DNA of 63,777 nucleotides from Parvularia atlantis (taxonomy: Eukaryota > Opisthokonta > Rotosphaerida): NCBI GenBank assembly GCA_943704415.1, contig CALSCO010001053.1, positions 1 to 63,777 of the forward strand. The letters are read 5' to 3'. The notes under the pieces were generated by a model. The model had not been told where the DNA came from, did no database searches, and saw only the letters and a list, made by a program, of their open reading frames with translations. Below, piece after piece: positions 30,358-41,206 of this stretch; position 1 is the stretch's first letter, and each line of letters begins with the position of its first letter. Made by a program: the position numbers and the translations under genes.

Positions 30358-32964
30358 ATGGTGCCGAAGGGTGCGCGTCGCCTTTTGCCGTCGTTGCGCT
30401 CGTTGCGGCGGCTGTCTGACGCGGGCCCGCGGCGCACAGTGCACAAGAGCAAGCGGGTGACGGCACACAAGCGGTACAAGATTGATCGCAAGGTCCGCGA
30501 GCACAACCGCAAGCTGCGCAAGCAGCAGCGGCTCCACCCAAAGAGTGCGGGCGCACACGCGGCGCCGAGTGAGCGCGCGCGAGGCCTCACGCCGCCTGCC
30601 GTCGCAGAGCTCAAGAAGGACCCGGGCATCCCAAACCTGTGGCCGTTCAAGGACAAGCTGCTGAAGGAGATCGAGGAGCGCAAGCAGCAGGTTCGTGCAC
30701 GCCCGCCACGCGTTTGTCAGCGCTCACCGCCAGATACAAGAACGAGGAGGAGAAGCGCCAGCGGCAGGAGCAGCAGCGCGCCAAGAAGCAGGACCTCGGG
30801 GCGCTGCAGCGGTTGGCCGAGCAGCGCCAGCGCGAGTTTGAGCGAAACGGCGCCGGCGCGGGCGATGCGGGCGCGGGCGATACCGCTGTGCGGGGCGGTG
30901 CGCGCGGCTTGGTGGTGGTAGGGGGCTGGCGACGCTGTGCACTGACATTGTCACGCACGGGGCGGCTAGACAACTCGCGCCGCGCCTACTACAAGGAGTT
31001 TAAGAAGGTGCTCGAGGCCGCGGATGTCGTGCTCGAGGTGCTCGACGCGCGCGACCCGCTCGGCTGCCGCTCCAAGCAGATCGAGGAGCTTGTGATGGCG
31101 TCCGGCACGACCAAGAAGATCATCCTCGTGCTCAACAAGGTCGACCTGGTCCCGCGCGAGGTCGCCGAGCGCTGGCTCAAGTACCTCCGTAACGAGTTCC
31201 CCACAATCGCCTTCAAGGCCTCGACGCAGACGCAGCGCACCAACATCGGCCGGGTGAGCACGCCGGTTGACCACGCGTCGGACGAGATGCTCGGGACGAG
31301 CGAGTGCCTCGGTGCGCACGGACGTGCGCGGCGCCGTACACGCTAACACGCGCGCCCAGGCGCCGACACGCTCATCAAGCTGCTCAAGAACTACTGCCGC
31401 AACCTCAACATTAAGACGTCGATCACCGTGGGCGTGATCGGCTTCCCGAACGTCGGTGCGACTGCGATGCCGCGCGTCGGTTGTGTGGGAGCCGACGCGG
31501 CCGCTCATGTGCGCAGGCAAGTCGTCGCTCATCAACTCGCTCAAGCGGTCCAAGGCGTGCGGCGTGGCCGCGATGCCCGGGTTCACCAAGGCCGTTCAGG
31601 TGGGGGGAGAGGCAGGCTGTCTGCTGCGGCGAGTGGCCACTGACGTGCGATGCAGGAGATCCACCTGGACAAGCACATCAAGCTGCTCGACTGCCCGGGC
31701 ATTGTCTTTGCGACGGGCACGTCGGAGGCGGACGTTCTGCTGCGCAACTGCATTAAGGTGCGCAGGCGCGCCGTGTGGACGCTGTGCACGGGCCTGAGTG
31801 AGGTGCGCAGGTCGAGAACATCGAAGACCCCGTCGGCGCGGTCGGCCACCTTCTCACGCGCATCGACGCGAGCCACATGATGGCGCTGTACACCGTGCCT
31901 GCCTTTGGCACAGCACAGGACTTTCTCGTTCACCTGGCCCGGCAGCGCGGCAAGTTGAAGAAGGTGCGGAACACGTCGCTGCCCCTCACGCGTCGGTCGG
32001 CTGAGACGCGCGCGTCGACAGGGCGGGATACCCGACCTGGACTTGGTGGCGCGCATGGTCCTGCAGGACTGGAACATTGGCAAGGTGCGTCGCGGCAGAC
32101 GTGCAAGCGGTCGCCGCGTGCTCACCGGCGCTCGCGCGCGCAGATCCCGTACTACACTGAGCCGCCAAAGGAGGCGCGTCTGCTGGATGCAGCGCTCGTG
32201 GCGCAGTACAGCAAGGAGTTTTGGCACGTGTACGCGTGCGCCAGTCGCGCGTCCTGACTTGCCGCACAGCCTGGACGACCTTGCACTGGACGAGTCGGCC
32301 GATCTGTCGACGCTCAAGTCGCAGCGCGACGTTGGCAGCACGTTTGTTGCGATGGTGAGCAGTGAGCCGCTGGCGTCTCGCGGCCTCGCTCATGAACGTG
32401 CGGCAGCAATCGAGCGAGCAGCTGCGGGTGGACACGGACGCGATGGACGCGGACGACGACGACGCGGACGACGACGAGGACGAGGACGACGCGATGGAGG
32501 CGGATGAAGACGGGTGCTTGGGGCGCGCCGCAATGTCGAACTGCGCGCTGACAGGTGCGCAGGATGGACGAGGACAACGACGACGACGCGAGCCTTGCCG
32601 ACGACGACCACGGCGACGCCGACGGCATGGACGACACGGAGCTCGACCCCGACGAGGAGGACGATGAAGAGGACGACAGAGACGACGACATGAAGGAGCT
32701 TGCAGACGACCCGGAGCCCGAGGAGCCCGTTGCGCCACGCGGCAAGCGGGCAAAGCCGGCCGCCGCGCCGGCCCCCAGCAGCGCCAGGAGAGCGCGAGTT
32801 GCGCCTGTCAAGGTGCGCAAGCGCGCGCGTCACACGCATGATTTGAGAGCTCACGACCCGCGCGCCAGCTCAAGCCCGCGCCGGCCGCCGCGCCCGCGCC
32901 CAGCAAGAAGGGGCGCCGTGCGGGAGGCGATGAGCGCTACAGCTTTGAGCGCGACTTTGTCTGA
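30358..32964 (+). CDS. GNL3L: Nucleostemin-like circularly permuted GTPase (GNL3/GNL3L/Grn1)
   Basis: A nucleolar GTPase in large-subunit ribosome maturation. After a 4-residue first exon comes a basic stretch ([20 protein letters not shown]), [20 protein letters not shown] and a Lys/Glu/Gln coiled coil. GTPase motifs are in permuted order: DARDPLG, then G4 [10 protein letters not shown], then G1 [20 protein letters not shown] (the GKS is joined across an intron near 31455-31517), switch region [10 protein letters not shown]3 [22 protein letters not shown] is the family C-terminal patch. The tail is strongly acidic then basic and ends RYSFERDFV. About ten introns; the one near 30690-30732 could not be placed in a clean phase. 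Confidence 0.9.
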
Positions 32965-32989
32965 AAAATGCGTGGATAGCGTGACAAAC

Positions 32990-34517
32990 TCAGGTCCCGC
33001 TGGCACAGAGCTCACAGCGGCACTCAAACTTGTACAGGTCGAGCAGCTGTCGCTGGCGCGCGACCCGCGGTAGCGTCTCGTCGATGTAGCTGATGAAGAG
33101 CTCGTTGCCGGCCGCGATCGGCCGGACGGCGACGACGTCGAGCATGTAGTCTGTCGGCAAGGTGTAAGCGCGACAACGGAGCGGCTCGCGCACCGTTGCT
33201 GCGCGACATCGAGACAACGTTTGGCACGCATGAGTGGTTGGTGCAGTTGGCGACGGGAAACATGCCTACGCGAGCGTGCGCTGCTTCAGCAGCAGCCTGT
33301 GCAGCAGTGGGCGCGCAACCTGTGCCGCGCGCTGTCAGGTTCTGCATATACTGGCCGACGCGGAACTGGGCGAGCTGCCGAATCTTGAGGCCAAATCTGT
33401 GCGCCGACGTGCCCTCAGCACTGCCCAGCGGCCGCCCGATCACGCACACGTCCAGCATCTGCGCGAGGGCGTGCGCGTCGCGCAGCTCCAGGTAGCGATG
33501 CAGATCCGACACCGGGTGCAGCTGCTGCGCATTCTGGAGCATGGCGCCGTTGAGGTAGCGAAAGTTGTCGAGCGTCACGACTGCGCCGCGTGAGCGTGAG
33601 CAGGCCCGTGTGAGCGCGCCAGCCGCAGCTGTACCGCTTGCCATGCGGGAATCCGCGGCGAAGAGGGCGTGCACGGTGGCAAACAGCTCGGCGTCGCGCT
33701 GGCCGTCGGCGAGGTGGCCCTCGAAGCGCATGAACGGCCGCAGCGCCTCCTCCGCCTGTGCAAGCGCGTCAGCGTGTCAGCGCGTTAGCCCGGCGGAGTG
33801 CACCGTGGCCGCCTCGGCGCGCTCAAGCGCCATCTGCACGCTCGCAAAGGCGCGCGCGGCGAGGATCGGGTTGGTGCGGTCGACGGCGCTGATGGTCCGT
33901 GCGTGAGCGCACGGTTCATGATCGCGGGCGACACGCGCACCGGCAGAGGCGCTCGAGCACGATGGCGGGATGAGTGGCAGGCGCGTTCTTGCCGGGACAG
34001 AGCACCCGGTGGTAGCGCGTCCACGCCTCGTCGCGGCAGGCGATGCCGCAGCTGCCGTGTATTGAGCCGAGCCGCGCGTGGGGAGTGCGCGGCGCACTAG
34101 ATCTCGCGCGGGCACAGGCCGCTCGCGGCGCAATCGGCCGGACACGCCACGGGCGCGGGCTGCGGGAAGCGCTGCACGAGCAGATCAAAGGCGTGCGCGT
34201 ACGACGCGCCGAGATCGCCTCGACGTAGCATCGGCCGGAGGCAGTGGCTGCAGCACTGGCGAACGGGCTGCGCGTGCGCGCGGTGTGTGAGAGCGCGGCC
34301 ACAGGATGCGCGTGCGCGCGCGTGCCTGCTCGGCCACGAAGCGCGCGGCCACGAGCGGCCGCTCCGAGAAGACGACGTCGCCCGGCGCGAAGTCTCGCGT
34401 CGCAAACACGCCCTTGCCCTCGCGCCGCTGCAGCAGGCGCACGCGCACGCCGCCATCGGGGCGCGCACGCCTCGTCAGCGCGTCGTAGTAGGCCTCCGTG
34501 TCGTTGTCTGCGGTCAT
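32990..34517 (-). CDS. SMYD5: SMYD5-like SET/MYND protein methyltransferase
   Basis: A split SET domain. The N-terminal SET half is VRLLQRREGKGVFATRDFAPGD with VVFSERPLVAARF. A MYND-like zinc segment is assembled over introns: CCSHCLRPM, CPADC, CGIACRDEAWTRYHRVLCPG. The SET core and post-SET follow: GMFPVANCTNHSCVPNVV (NHSCxPN), ISYIDETLPRVARQRQL, and a zinc triad FECRCELCASGT near the C-terminus. This layout (MYND inside the SET) is SMYD. SMYD5 methylates ribosomal protein uL11/rpL40-type or histone targets in animals; the target here is unknown. A second ATG at 34568 would extend the N-terminus by 17 residues and overlap the stop of the upstream GH105 gene as ATGA. About seven introns. Confidence 0.82.
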
Positions 34518-34564
34518 CGGTGCACGCGTGTTGTGTCCAGACCAGTGGCAACACACAAAGTCGC

Positions 34565-35722
34565 TCATAGAGGCACCCGCTCGGGGCTGAGGAACTGCCG
34601 CGCGGCCATGACCCACGCACCGACGCCGTACGTGACCTGCTCCTCGGTTGGGATGAGCGGGTACAGGTTCGGGCGCGGGCCCGTGCCGACCGAGGTGCCG
34701 TTGACGAGCACGCGCTCGCCGTCGTACACGAGCACGGTCAGGAGGCCGTTCATGCCGCGCTCGGCGGCCGTGCGCGCCTCGGCGCCAAACAGGCCCAGGC
34801 TGGCGCCGCGCGCGAGGCCGTACGTGATCAGGGCCGAGCCGGCGGTCTCCTCGTACGTGGTGTTGTCGAGCAGGACGGTGCGGTAGAGGCCGCGCGCGGT
34901 CTGGCGGGCGCGCAGGGCGGCCTCGTGGCGTAGGGCGCGCTCGAGCAGCCCGGGCCGGTCCGGGTGGTCGCGCGGGAGGGAGGCGAGCGTGTCGACGACG
35001 GCGGCGATGACCCAGCCGTTGCCGCGCGCCCAGAACGCGCCCTCGGCAAACTCGGGCAGCTGCTGGTCGAGCGGGAAGTCGTTGTAGGCGTGCGTGACGA
35101 GCCCCGTGGCCGGGTCCTGCATGTTGCGCAGGAAGCCCTTGAGCTGGTACAGCGCCTCGTCGGTGTAGGCCGCGTCGCCCGTGAGCGCCGCGACGCGGTG
35201 CAGGGTGGGGACCCAGTGGAAGAGCGAGTCGACCCAAAGGTCCGGGAAGAGCTGCGGGATCCAGTGGATGGGCGCCTTGCCCAGGTGGTAGATCAGGCCC
35301 TGCGAGGGCGTGCGCGGGGCCTCGTCCATCACGTACGCGACCACCTGGTCCAGCAGCGGCTGGTACGTCGTCACGTTGTCGCGCAGGGCCAGCTCGGCCA
35401 CGGCCAGGGCCGGCGTGGTCTTGTCCGACCAGAACACACGGATGCCGCGCGCCTGGTGGTACGCCAGGTACTGCTCGACGTAGGCGCGGGCCTCGCGTGC
35501 GAGCACGCCGGCGCGCGTGCCCTCGAGTAGCCCAAACACGAGCACGCCCTCGCCCCAGTTCCACGACAGCTCCGTCGGCGGCTCCTCGGCCAGCCACGTG
35601 CGCACCACGCCCTCGGTCGCCGTGCGCAGCGCGCCCACGTCGACCTGCGCGCGCGCCCCGGCCGCCGCCGCCGCCAGGCACAGCGCAAAGGTGAAGACGA
35701 TCGCGCGGCGTGGCACGTGCAT
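34565..35722 (-). CDS. Secreted glycoside hydrolase family 105/88 (unsaturated glucuronyl/rhamnogalacturonyl hydrolase)
   Basis: A single-exon gene of 385 codons in an intron-rich neighbourhood. It has a signal peptide ([21 protein letters not shown]) and then an (alpha/alpha)6 barrel: VRTWLAEEPPTELSWNWGEG, GLIYHLGKAPIHWIPQLFPD, WVDSLFHWVPTLHRVA with the conserved Asp of the WxDSxF motif (YteR/UGL catalytic position), THAYNDFPLD, AFWARGNGWVIAAVVDTLA (family WxRGxGW) and ETAGSALITYGLARG. These enzymes remove the unsaturated sugar left by polysaccharide lyases. The lack of introns and the mainly bacterial/fungal spread of the family suggest lateral gain. The next gene, diverging 12 bp away, is also secreted and nearly intronless. 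Confidence 0.9.
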   Translation of the reverse strand: MHVPRRAIVFTFALCLAAAAAGARAQVDVGALRTATEGVVRTWLAEEPPTELSWNWGEGVLVFGLLEGTRAGVLAREARAYVEQYLAYHQARGIRVFWSDKTTPALAVAELALRDNVTTYQPLLDQVVAYVMDEAPRTPSQGLIYHLGKAPIHWIPQLFPDLWVDSLFHWVPTLHRVAALTGDAAYTDEALYQLKGFLRNMQDPATGLVTHAYNDFPLDQQLPEFAEGAFWARGNGWVIAAVVDTLASLPRDHPDRPGLLERALRHEAALRARQTARGLYRTVLLDNTTYEETAGSALITYGLARGASLGLFGAEARTAAERGMNGLLTVLVYDGERVLVNGTSVGTGPRPNLYPLIPTEEQVTYGVGAWVMAARQFLSPERVPL

Positions 35723-35734
35723 GTTCGAAAGTCG
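35723..35734. promoter_or_regulatory. 12-bp bidirectional start region GH105 / secreted protein with TTCGAAAGTCGA
   Basis: Only 12 bp separate the minus-strand ATG (35722-35720) from the plus-strand ATG (35735). The 12-mer TTCGAAAGTCGA covers 35724-35735, so it fills the spacer and touches the plus start codon. It is the third copy of the element found at 19675 and 30333. Confidence 0.55.
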
Positions 35735-38024
35735 ATGATGCGGGGCAGCCTCGGTGTGGTGCTGGTGGTCGTCGCCCTCGCGGCCGTGGCGAGCGCGGCG
35801 GGCGCGCGCAACGAGACGTACGCCGAGCGCTGCGCGTGGTACGCGCGCTTCTCGGCCGAGCAGGGCGGGCGCGACATCTGGGCCGATGTGGCGCGCGCGC
35901 ACGTGGGCGTGGGCGTGCTGAGCGAGGCCTGGCGCGACGCCGTGGCGCAGCTGTACGAGCGCCGCGACGGCTCCGACTTTATCCTCCCGGCCATCGCCAT
36001 GCTCCTGTTCCAGTACCCGGACAGCCCCGTCGTCACGGCCGAGGCGCGCGCGGGCCTGCGCCAGGCCCTGCTCGACTTCCAGTACTGGCCCGACGAGCTC
36101 GGCTACCACGGCAACCTGCAGTACTGGTGAGCGCGCGCGGACGCCGTCCGCTGTGCCGCGCGCTGACGGGGTGCGCGCGCGCAGGTCCGAGAACCACGCG
36201 GTGCTGTATCACGCGTCCGAGTACGTCATCGGCCACCACCTCGCCGGCGAGACCTTCTCCAACAGCGGCCTGACGGGCGCGCAGCACCGCGACAAGGGCC
36301 GCGCGCTGCTCCTGCGCTGGCTCGACCTGCGCTCGCGCCTCGGCTTTAACGAGTACGCCTCTGAGGTCTACAACACGTTCCTCGTCACAGCCCTCGCCAC
36401 CGTCGTCGACCTCGGCCCGGACGCGGAGGTCGTCACGCGCGCGCAGATGGTGCTCGACCTCGTCCTGCTCGACCTCTCGCTCTCGAGCTTTGCGGGCCTC
36501 TCGGCCGGCTTCCGCGGGCGCTCGTACGAGAGTAACAAGCTGAGCATCAGCGCGCAGTCAACCTCGCGCGTCATCTGGCTGCTCAACGGCGAGGGCACGA
36601 CCTTCCCGGCCGGGCGCGGCGCCGTCTCGCTCGCGGTCTCACGCAAGTACGCGCTGCCCGGCGCGATCGAGGCCGTCGCCCAGGACCGCCCGCGCGAGAT
36701 GGTCGCGACGGGCCGCACGGGCATCGCCACGGCCGAGGGCCCCAAGTACGGCCTGGGCTACACCGACCCGGCTGACGGCATCGTCTGGTTTGGCATGGGT
36801 GCGTACGCCGACCCGCTCACGATCGAGCTGTTTTTCATCGTCCCGACCGCGTACGACATGTGGGAGCATGAGGTCTGGGCGCCGCTCGAGCCCCTGCGCC
36901 CGCTCGCCGGCACGGGCCTGCTCCCGCTCGTCGCCGAGCTCGTCTTCCCGCTGTCCAAGGGCGCCGTGCTCGGCCCGATCTCGACCTCATTCTTCCGCAC
37001 GCCCTTTGGCTCGCTCGGCGGCGCGGTCGAGTACAACACGGGCTACGCCGCCTTCCAGCAGCACATCTGGCAGGCCACGCTCGGCCCGGACACGCTCGTC
37101 TTTGCCTCGCACCCGGGCCCGAACCCGTCCGACTACGCCCTTTCGACCTGGACTGGCGGCGCGTCGATCGCGCGCGTGTCGCAGCACAAGCACGTCCTCG
37201 TCGCGCTGCACCAGCCGCCCTGGCCGACGCCCCTCGACCTGCTCTACCTGAACTTTACCCACGCCTACTTCCCGCGCGCCAACTTTGACGAGGTGCGCCA
37301 GGCCGCCGGCTGGACGTTTGGGCGCCTGGGCGACGGCTACGTCGGGCTGTACTCGGCGCGGCCGACGCGCTGGGTGACGACGGGCGAGTACGCCGACCGC
37401 GAGCTGGTGGCCGAGGGCGGGGCGCAGAACGTGTGGATCGCAGAGATCGGCTCGCCTCTGACCGACGCCTCGTTTGACGCGTTTGTGGCGCGCCTGAGTG
37501 GCGGCACGGTCGATGCCTCGTGGGAGCCCGGCGCGGTCGGCGGCGGCGGCGACGGCCTGGTGGCGTGCATCGTGCGCAACGAGTGCCTCGACCCGGCCGA
37601 CCCCGTCGGCTCGCTCACCGACTGCCTCGTGCGCATCCCCGTCGTCAACCCGAATCCGCCCTGCCAGGCCTACCTCGACGTGGCGGGCGTGACTCGCTGC
37701 GTGGCCGCGTGCGGTGCCGAGGACGCCGCGTGCCAGCTCAAGTGCATCTACACGAATGCCGTCATCGACCCGCCCGTCTTCGCGCCCGGCGAGATCCGCG
37801 TGGCCTATACCGACACGCGCGGCCGCACCGTCACCTACAGCTCGAGCGCGCCGCTCACTGTGGCCGAGCCCGGCGCCGCGCCCGTCGTCGTCCAGCCCGA
37901 GCAGAATCGCTTCCGCAACCCGTACGTGACCGCGCCGTGGGACGCGCGCCAGTTTACCGTCACCGCCGCCGGCCGCGTCCTCGAGCTCGACTTTGACGTG
38001 CCCTCGCGCGTCGTGCGCAACTAG
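35735..38024 (+). CDS. Large secreted protein with alpha/alpha-toroid-like region, polysaccharide-related
   Basis: 743 codons with one intron (36127-36184). Signal peptide SLGVVLVVVALAAVASAAGA. A helical region follows with WSENHAVLYHASEYVIGHHL and SNSGLTGAQHRDKGRALLLR, WLDLRSRLGFNEYASEVYNT: I recall such SENHxxLxxAxEYL sequences from uncharacterised bacterial and microbial-eukaryote secreted proteins with a toroid fold, but cannot name a defined enzyme family. The middle contains GFRGRSYESNKLSISAQSTS and beta-rich segments. The C-terminal about 180 residues hold ten or more Cys (e.g. VACIVRNECLD, CQAYLDVAGVTRCVAACG, CQLKCIYTN), likely disulfide-bonded. Paired with a GH105 enzyme, it may act on the same polysaccharide, but that is inference. 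Confidence 0.7.
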
Positions 38025-38063
38025 CCCCAGCTTGCCACTTGTGTTCACGTGTTGGCGTGTTGA

Positions 38064-38927
38064 ATGGTGCACACGCTAGTCACCATCCTCGGCTTTGGCT
38101 CGCTGCTGTCGCCGCGCTCGGCCGGCACGACGTTCCCGCGCATGCACAACTTCCGCATCGGCCGCGTGGACGGCTGGCGGCGCGCGTTTGCGCACGTGGG
38201 GGTACGTCGCACTGCGGCGGTGCGCGGCCGCGTGTCTGACGGACGCGCGCGCACGTGCGACGCGCAGATCATCTTTCTCGAGAAGGGTTTGTGCATGCGC
38301 GTACCGGCCTCCGCGGCGTGCAGCGGCTGAGGCGCGCGCACCGACAGGGCTGGCTGAGCCTGGATCGCTCGAGGTCGCCAGCGTCGCGGCTGAGGAGCAC
38401 GCGGGCAGCCACCTGCTCGTGTCCGTCTTCGAGATCCCGGTCAACGACTACCCGGCGTTTGAGCGGCGCGAGGACTTTTTCCGCCTCGTGCCCGTCGAGG
38501 TGCACGAGCTGGCCGAGCATCCGTGGCCGGAGACGGTGCCGGTGCGTGCGCACCCGCTGCCTTCAGTGCTGCTGAGAGACTCGCGCGCCAGCATCGCGAG
38601 CGCACGACTGGCGTGCTCTGCGCGGCCTTTGCGCGCGACGCCGACCTGATCGCGAGCAACTTCCGCGACCGCGAGGAGGCGTTCCGGCGCGCGCACGAGC
38701 AGTGGTACCGCGGGCCGATCTACCGCGACGACATCCTCCCGTGCCGGACGTACCTGCTGCACTGCCTCACCGCGGCGGAGCGGCTGCATCCGACCGTGCG
38801 CGACAACTTTCTCGACGCGACCGTGCTCGGCGACCGGCGCACGACTGTGCGCGCGTACCTCGCGGCGCACCCGGGTCTGCTGGACGGCATCCGGCTGGGC
38901 GAGAAGTTTGACCGCTACGCCGGCTGA
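38064..38927 (+). CDS. Gamma-glutamylcyclotransferase-like (GGCT/AIG2 fold) protein
   Basis: Starts MVHTLVTILGFGSLLSPRSA; the FGSLLSPRS loop is the (Y/F)GSLxxxxS substrate loop of the GGCT/ChaC superfamily, followed by FRIGRVDGWRRAFAHV. Then IIFLEKG, a Glu-rich region with SVFEIPVNDYPAFERREDFF (the Glu/Asp of this part usually gives the general acid/base) and a helical C-terminus FRDREEAFRRAHEQWYRGPI, ending EKFDRYAG. Three introns, near 38203-38267, 38288-38351 and 38541-38609. Similar proteins in plants, algae and bacteria are uncharacterised, so the substrate (glutathione, gamma-glutamyl peptide or other) cannot be told. The start is 39 bp after the stop of the preceding gene. Confidence 0.72.
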
Positions 38928-39011
38928 CGCGTGCGACGCGCTGGGCGTGTGCATGCACAGACCAGACCGGGTGTTGAACTAGCGGTACAGAATGTGTCGG
39001 CCTGTGCGAGG

Positions 39012-40943
39012 TCAGAAGAGCGCGTCATGGAACATGAACGCGACCAGCAGCCAGTCCTTCCAGAGCGGGAACGGCAGCCCGCCTGCCGCACTCCTGCGCG
39101 ACGTCAGCCCGTGCGTGTGAGCTGATCAGCAGCCAGTGCCTCGTCCGCACCCTGGTGGCCTGCTTGCGACGATGGCCGTCGCGGAAGCAGGCACGCCGCG
39201 GTGCGCAAAGACGCCGTTGGGCCTGCGCGGGCGTGAGCTCGCGCGCCACGCACGGTTCGGCGCACCCTTGCTCGAGCAGCACTGACAGCTTGCGGTGGAT
39301 GGCGCCGATGTTTGGCACGCCGATCTCGGGCTGCGCGCGCGGGGCGTGAGCTCTCTGCCGCATGGCCATTGCCGCACCGCACGAACCTTGTCGCTCGCGC
39401 CGTCTGTTGACCGGTCCGCCTGCTTTTCCTGCGACTTGGCTGCCGCCGCAGGGCCGTCCTCCACCATTGCCGTCTCCGGTGCGGCGGTCGCGCAGCGGTA
39501 GAAGCCGCAGGCCTTGGACCAGGGCTGCATGCACATCCAGCAAAACTGCGCGCGGTCACGATCAGCCGCTGCGCACGGCACGTTGACCACCCAAACCTGG
39601 TGCCCGCAATGGAGGCAGTCAACCTTGTTGCACCCCTCGTCGCGGTTGATCATGACGGCGCACGTCGGGCAGCGCTTGCTGCGGGAGTGCGTCAGCGTGC
39701 ACCACGGCCCTGCCGCGCGGGCACCTGTTGGCGAGCTTCCACCGCAGGGTCTCGCGCACGTCATCCTCGAGCGTCGTCAGCTCGAGCAGCTGCGCCGAGT
39801 AGTCCTCGCACGTCAGGCCCTCGTGCCATGTCCCCTCGCCGCACTGGAGGCACAGCGGCCCGCTGCACTTGTCGCTGCGTGCCGCGCATAAGCGCATGCA
39901 GTGGACGTGCGCAAATGTGACGCACCACTTGATGCGGGGGAACGTGCGCACGAACGCGTGCTGCAGCGCGCGCCACTTGTCGGGCGTGCGCTCGAGCGCG
40001 GCGATCTGCGCGAGGATCGCCGCGACCGTCTCCTCGTCGTGCTCGTGCTTGATCCGCCGGCGCTTCTCGGGCTGCCGCCCCTGCATGCTGTGGCGGTGTG
40101 CACGTCGCGCGTGAGCAGCGTCAAGAAGGCAGCGAGGCGTTTCGCGACGCACCGCACAACGAGTGACTCGTCCGACGACGACGAGTCCGGCAGCTTGAGG
40201 TTGGTGCGCGAGCCGATGCGGCTGGTGCTGTTGCTTGCGGGCGTGTCGGTGAGCTGGGTGGACATCTGGCGCACCGGTGAGCAAGCGCGCGTGGACGTGT
40301 GGCAGCCGCACCATCTCGTATAGGTCCGTGACGGTCATGCGGCCCGCCTGGACGTCGTCCAGCCCGGCGTCGAACGCGTCCTTGACGTCGTCTCCGATGC
40401 AGAGCTTGGGCAGGAGCTTATCGCGGATGTGCTCGCGGGTGCTGAGGGGGACGCCGCCGTCAGCACGACCCCGGCCGTGATCGGCGGCAAAAAATTCGCG
40501 CGCACAGCTGGTGCGCATCGGGTGCGAGCGAGGGCGCGGGCGTGGGCTGGACCTCATGCCCGCACGCGGTGCAGAAGCGCGAGAAGGGCCGGTACGGCTG
40601 GTTGAAGCGCTCGTAGCGCGCGACCATGTCGCGGCTGACGTACTTGCTCCAGACGTGCTTGGGCAGGACGTCGTAGCAGACGGGGCACTTGAGCGTGCAC
40701 ATGGCCAGGCCCCACGAGTTGCCGATGACCTCGTTGAAGTAGCTGCGCCGGTCGTGCGTGACGCCGCGGGTCAGCCGCGTTCCACGCCACTCTCACGCGA
40801 AGGACGCACTGCTCAATGCACGTCACGCAGAACTGGTCCTGGCAGTGCGGGAAGCTGAAGTCGCAGCGCCGCTCGAAGCAGATGGAGCACGCCTCGGTCA
40901 GCATGAACGACGCGCCCGCGAGACGCTCGGCCATGGCCGTCAT
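39012..40943 (-). CDS. RBR (RING-IBR-RING) E3 ubiquitin ligase
   Basis: RING1: EACSICFERRCDFSFPHCQD, QFCVTCIE joined to YFNEVIGNSWGLA and LKCPVCYDVLPKHVW. A linker with ARYERFNQPYRPFSRFCTAC follows, and a second region with CVTFAHVHCMRLCAARSDKC and GPLCLQCGEGTWHEGLTCED as the IBR. RING2: RCPTCAVMINRDEGCNKVDC, CLHCGHQ, then FCWMCMQPWS. The Cys in DEGCNKV is the position of the RBR thioester Cys, so the ligase looks catalytic. A long low-complexity loop splits the middle. The C-terminus LPFPLWKDWLLVAFMFHDAL is not an Ariadne domain. It does not match one named RBR (RNF14-like order is closest). Start chosen at 40943; more upstream sequence is open. Confidence 0.8.
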
Positions 40944-41206
40944 CGGGTTGGGCCGCGGTGCTGTGCGCGCTCTGCCAACGTCACCGACGGCGCGATCACC
41001 GGCAACGCCGCAACGGCCCTCTCCTCCCATCTTCGCGACGCCCGCTGCCGTCCCCGCCTCGCTGCGGAGGCACCCCGTGCGCACACTGCGCCGGCGGCCG
41101 GCCACGCGCCGGCGTGGGGACAAGTGGCCAGCCCCGGCAGCCTGGCATCGACACTGCGACCGGAAAAAGCGTGCGTGACGGCCGACAAAAGCGTGACGTC
41201 ACGGTC

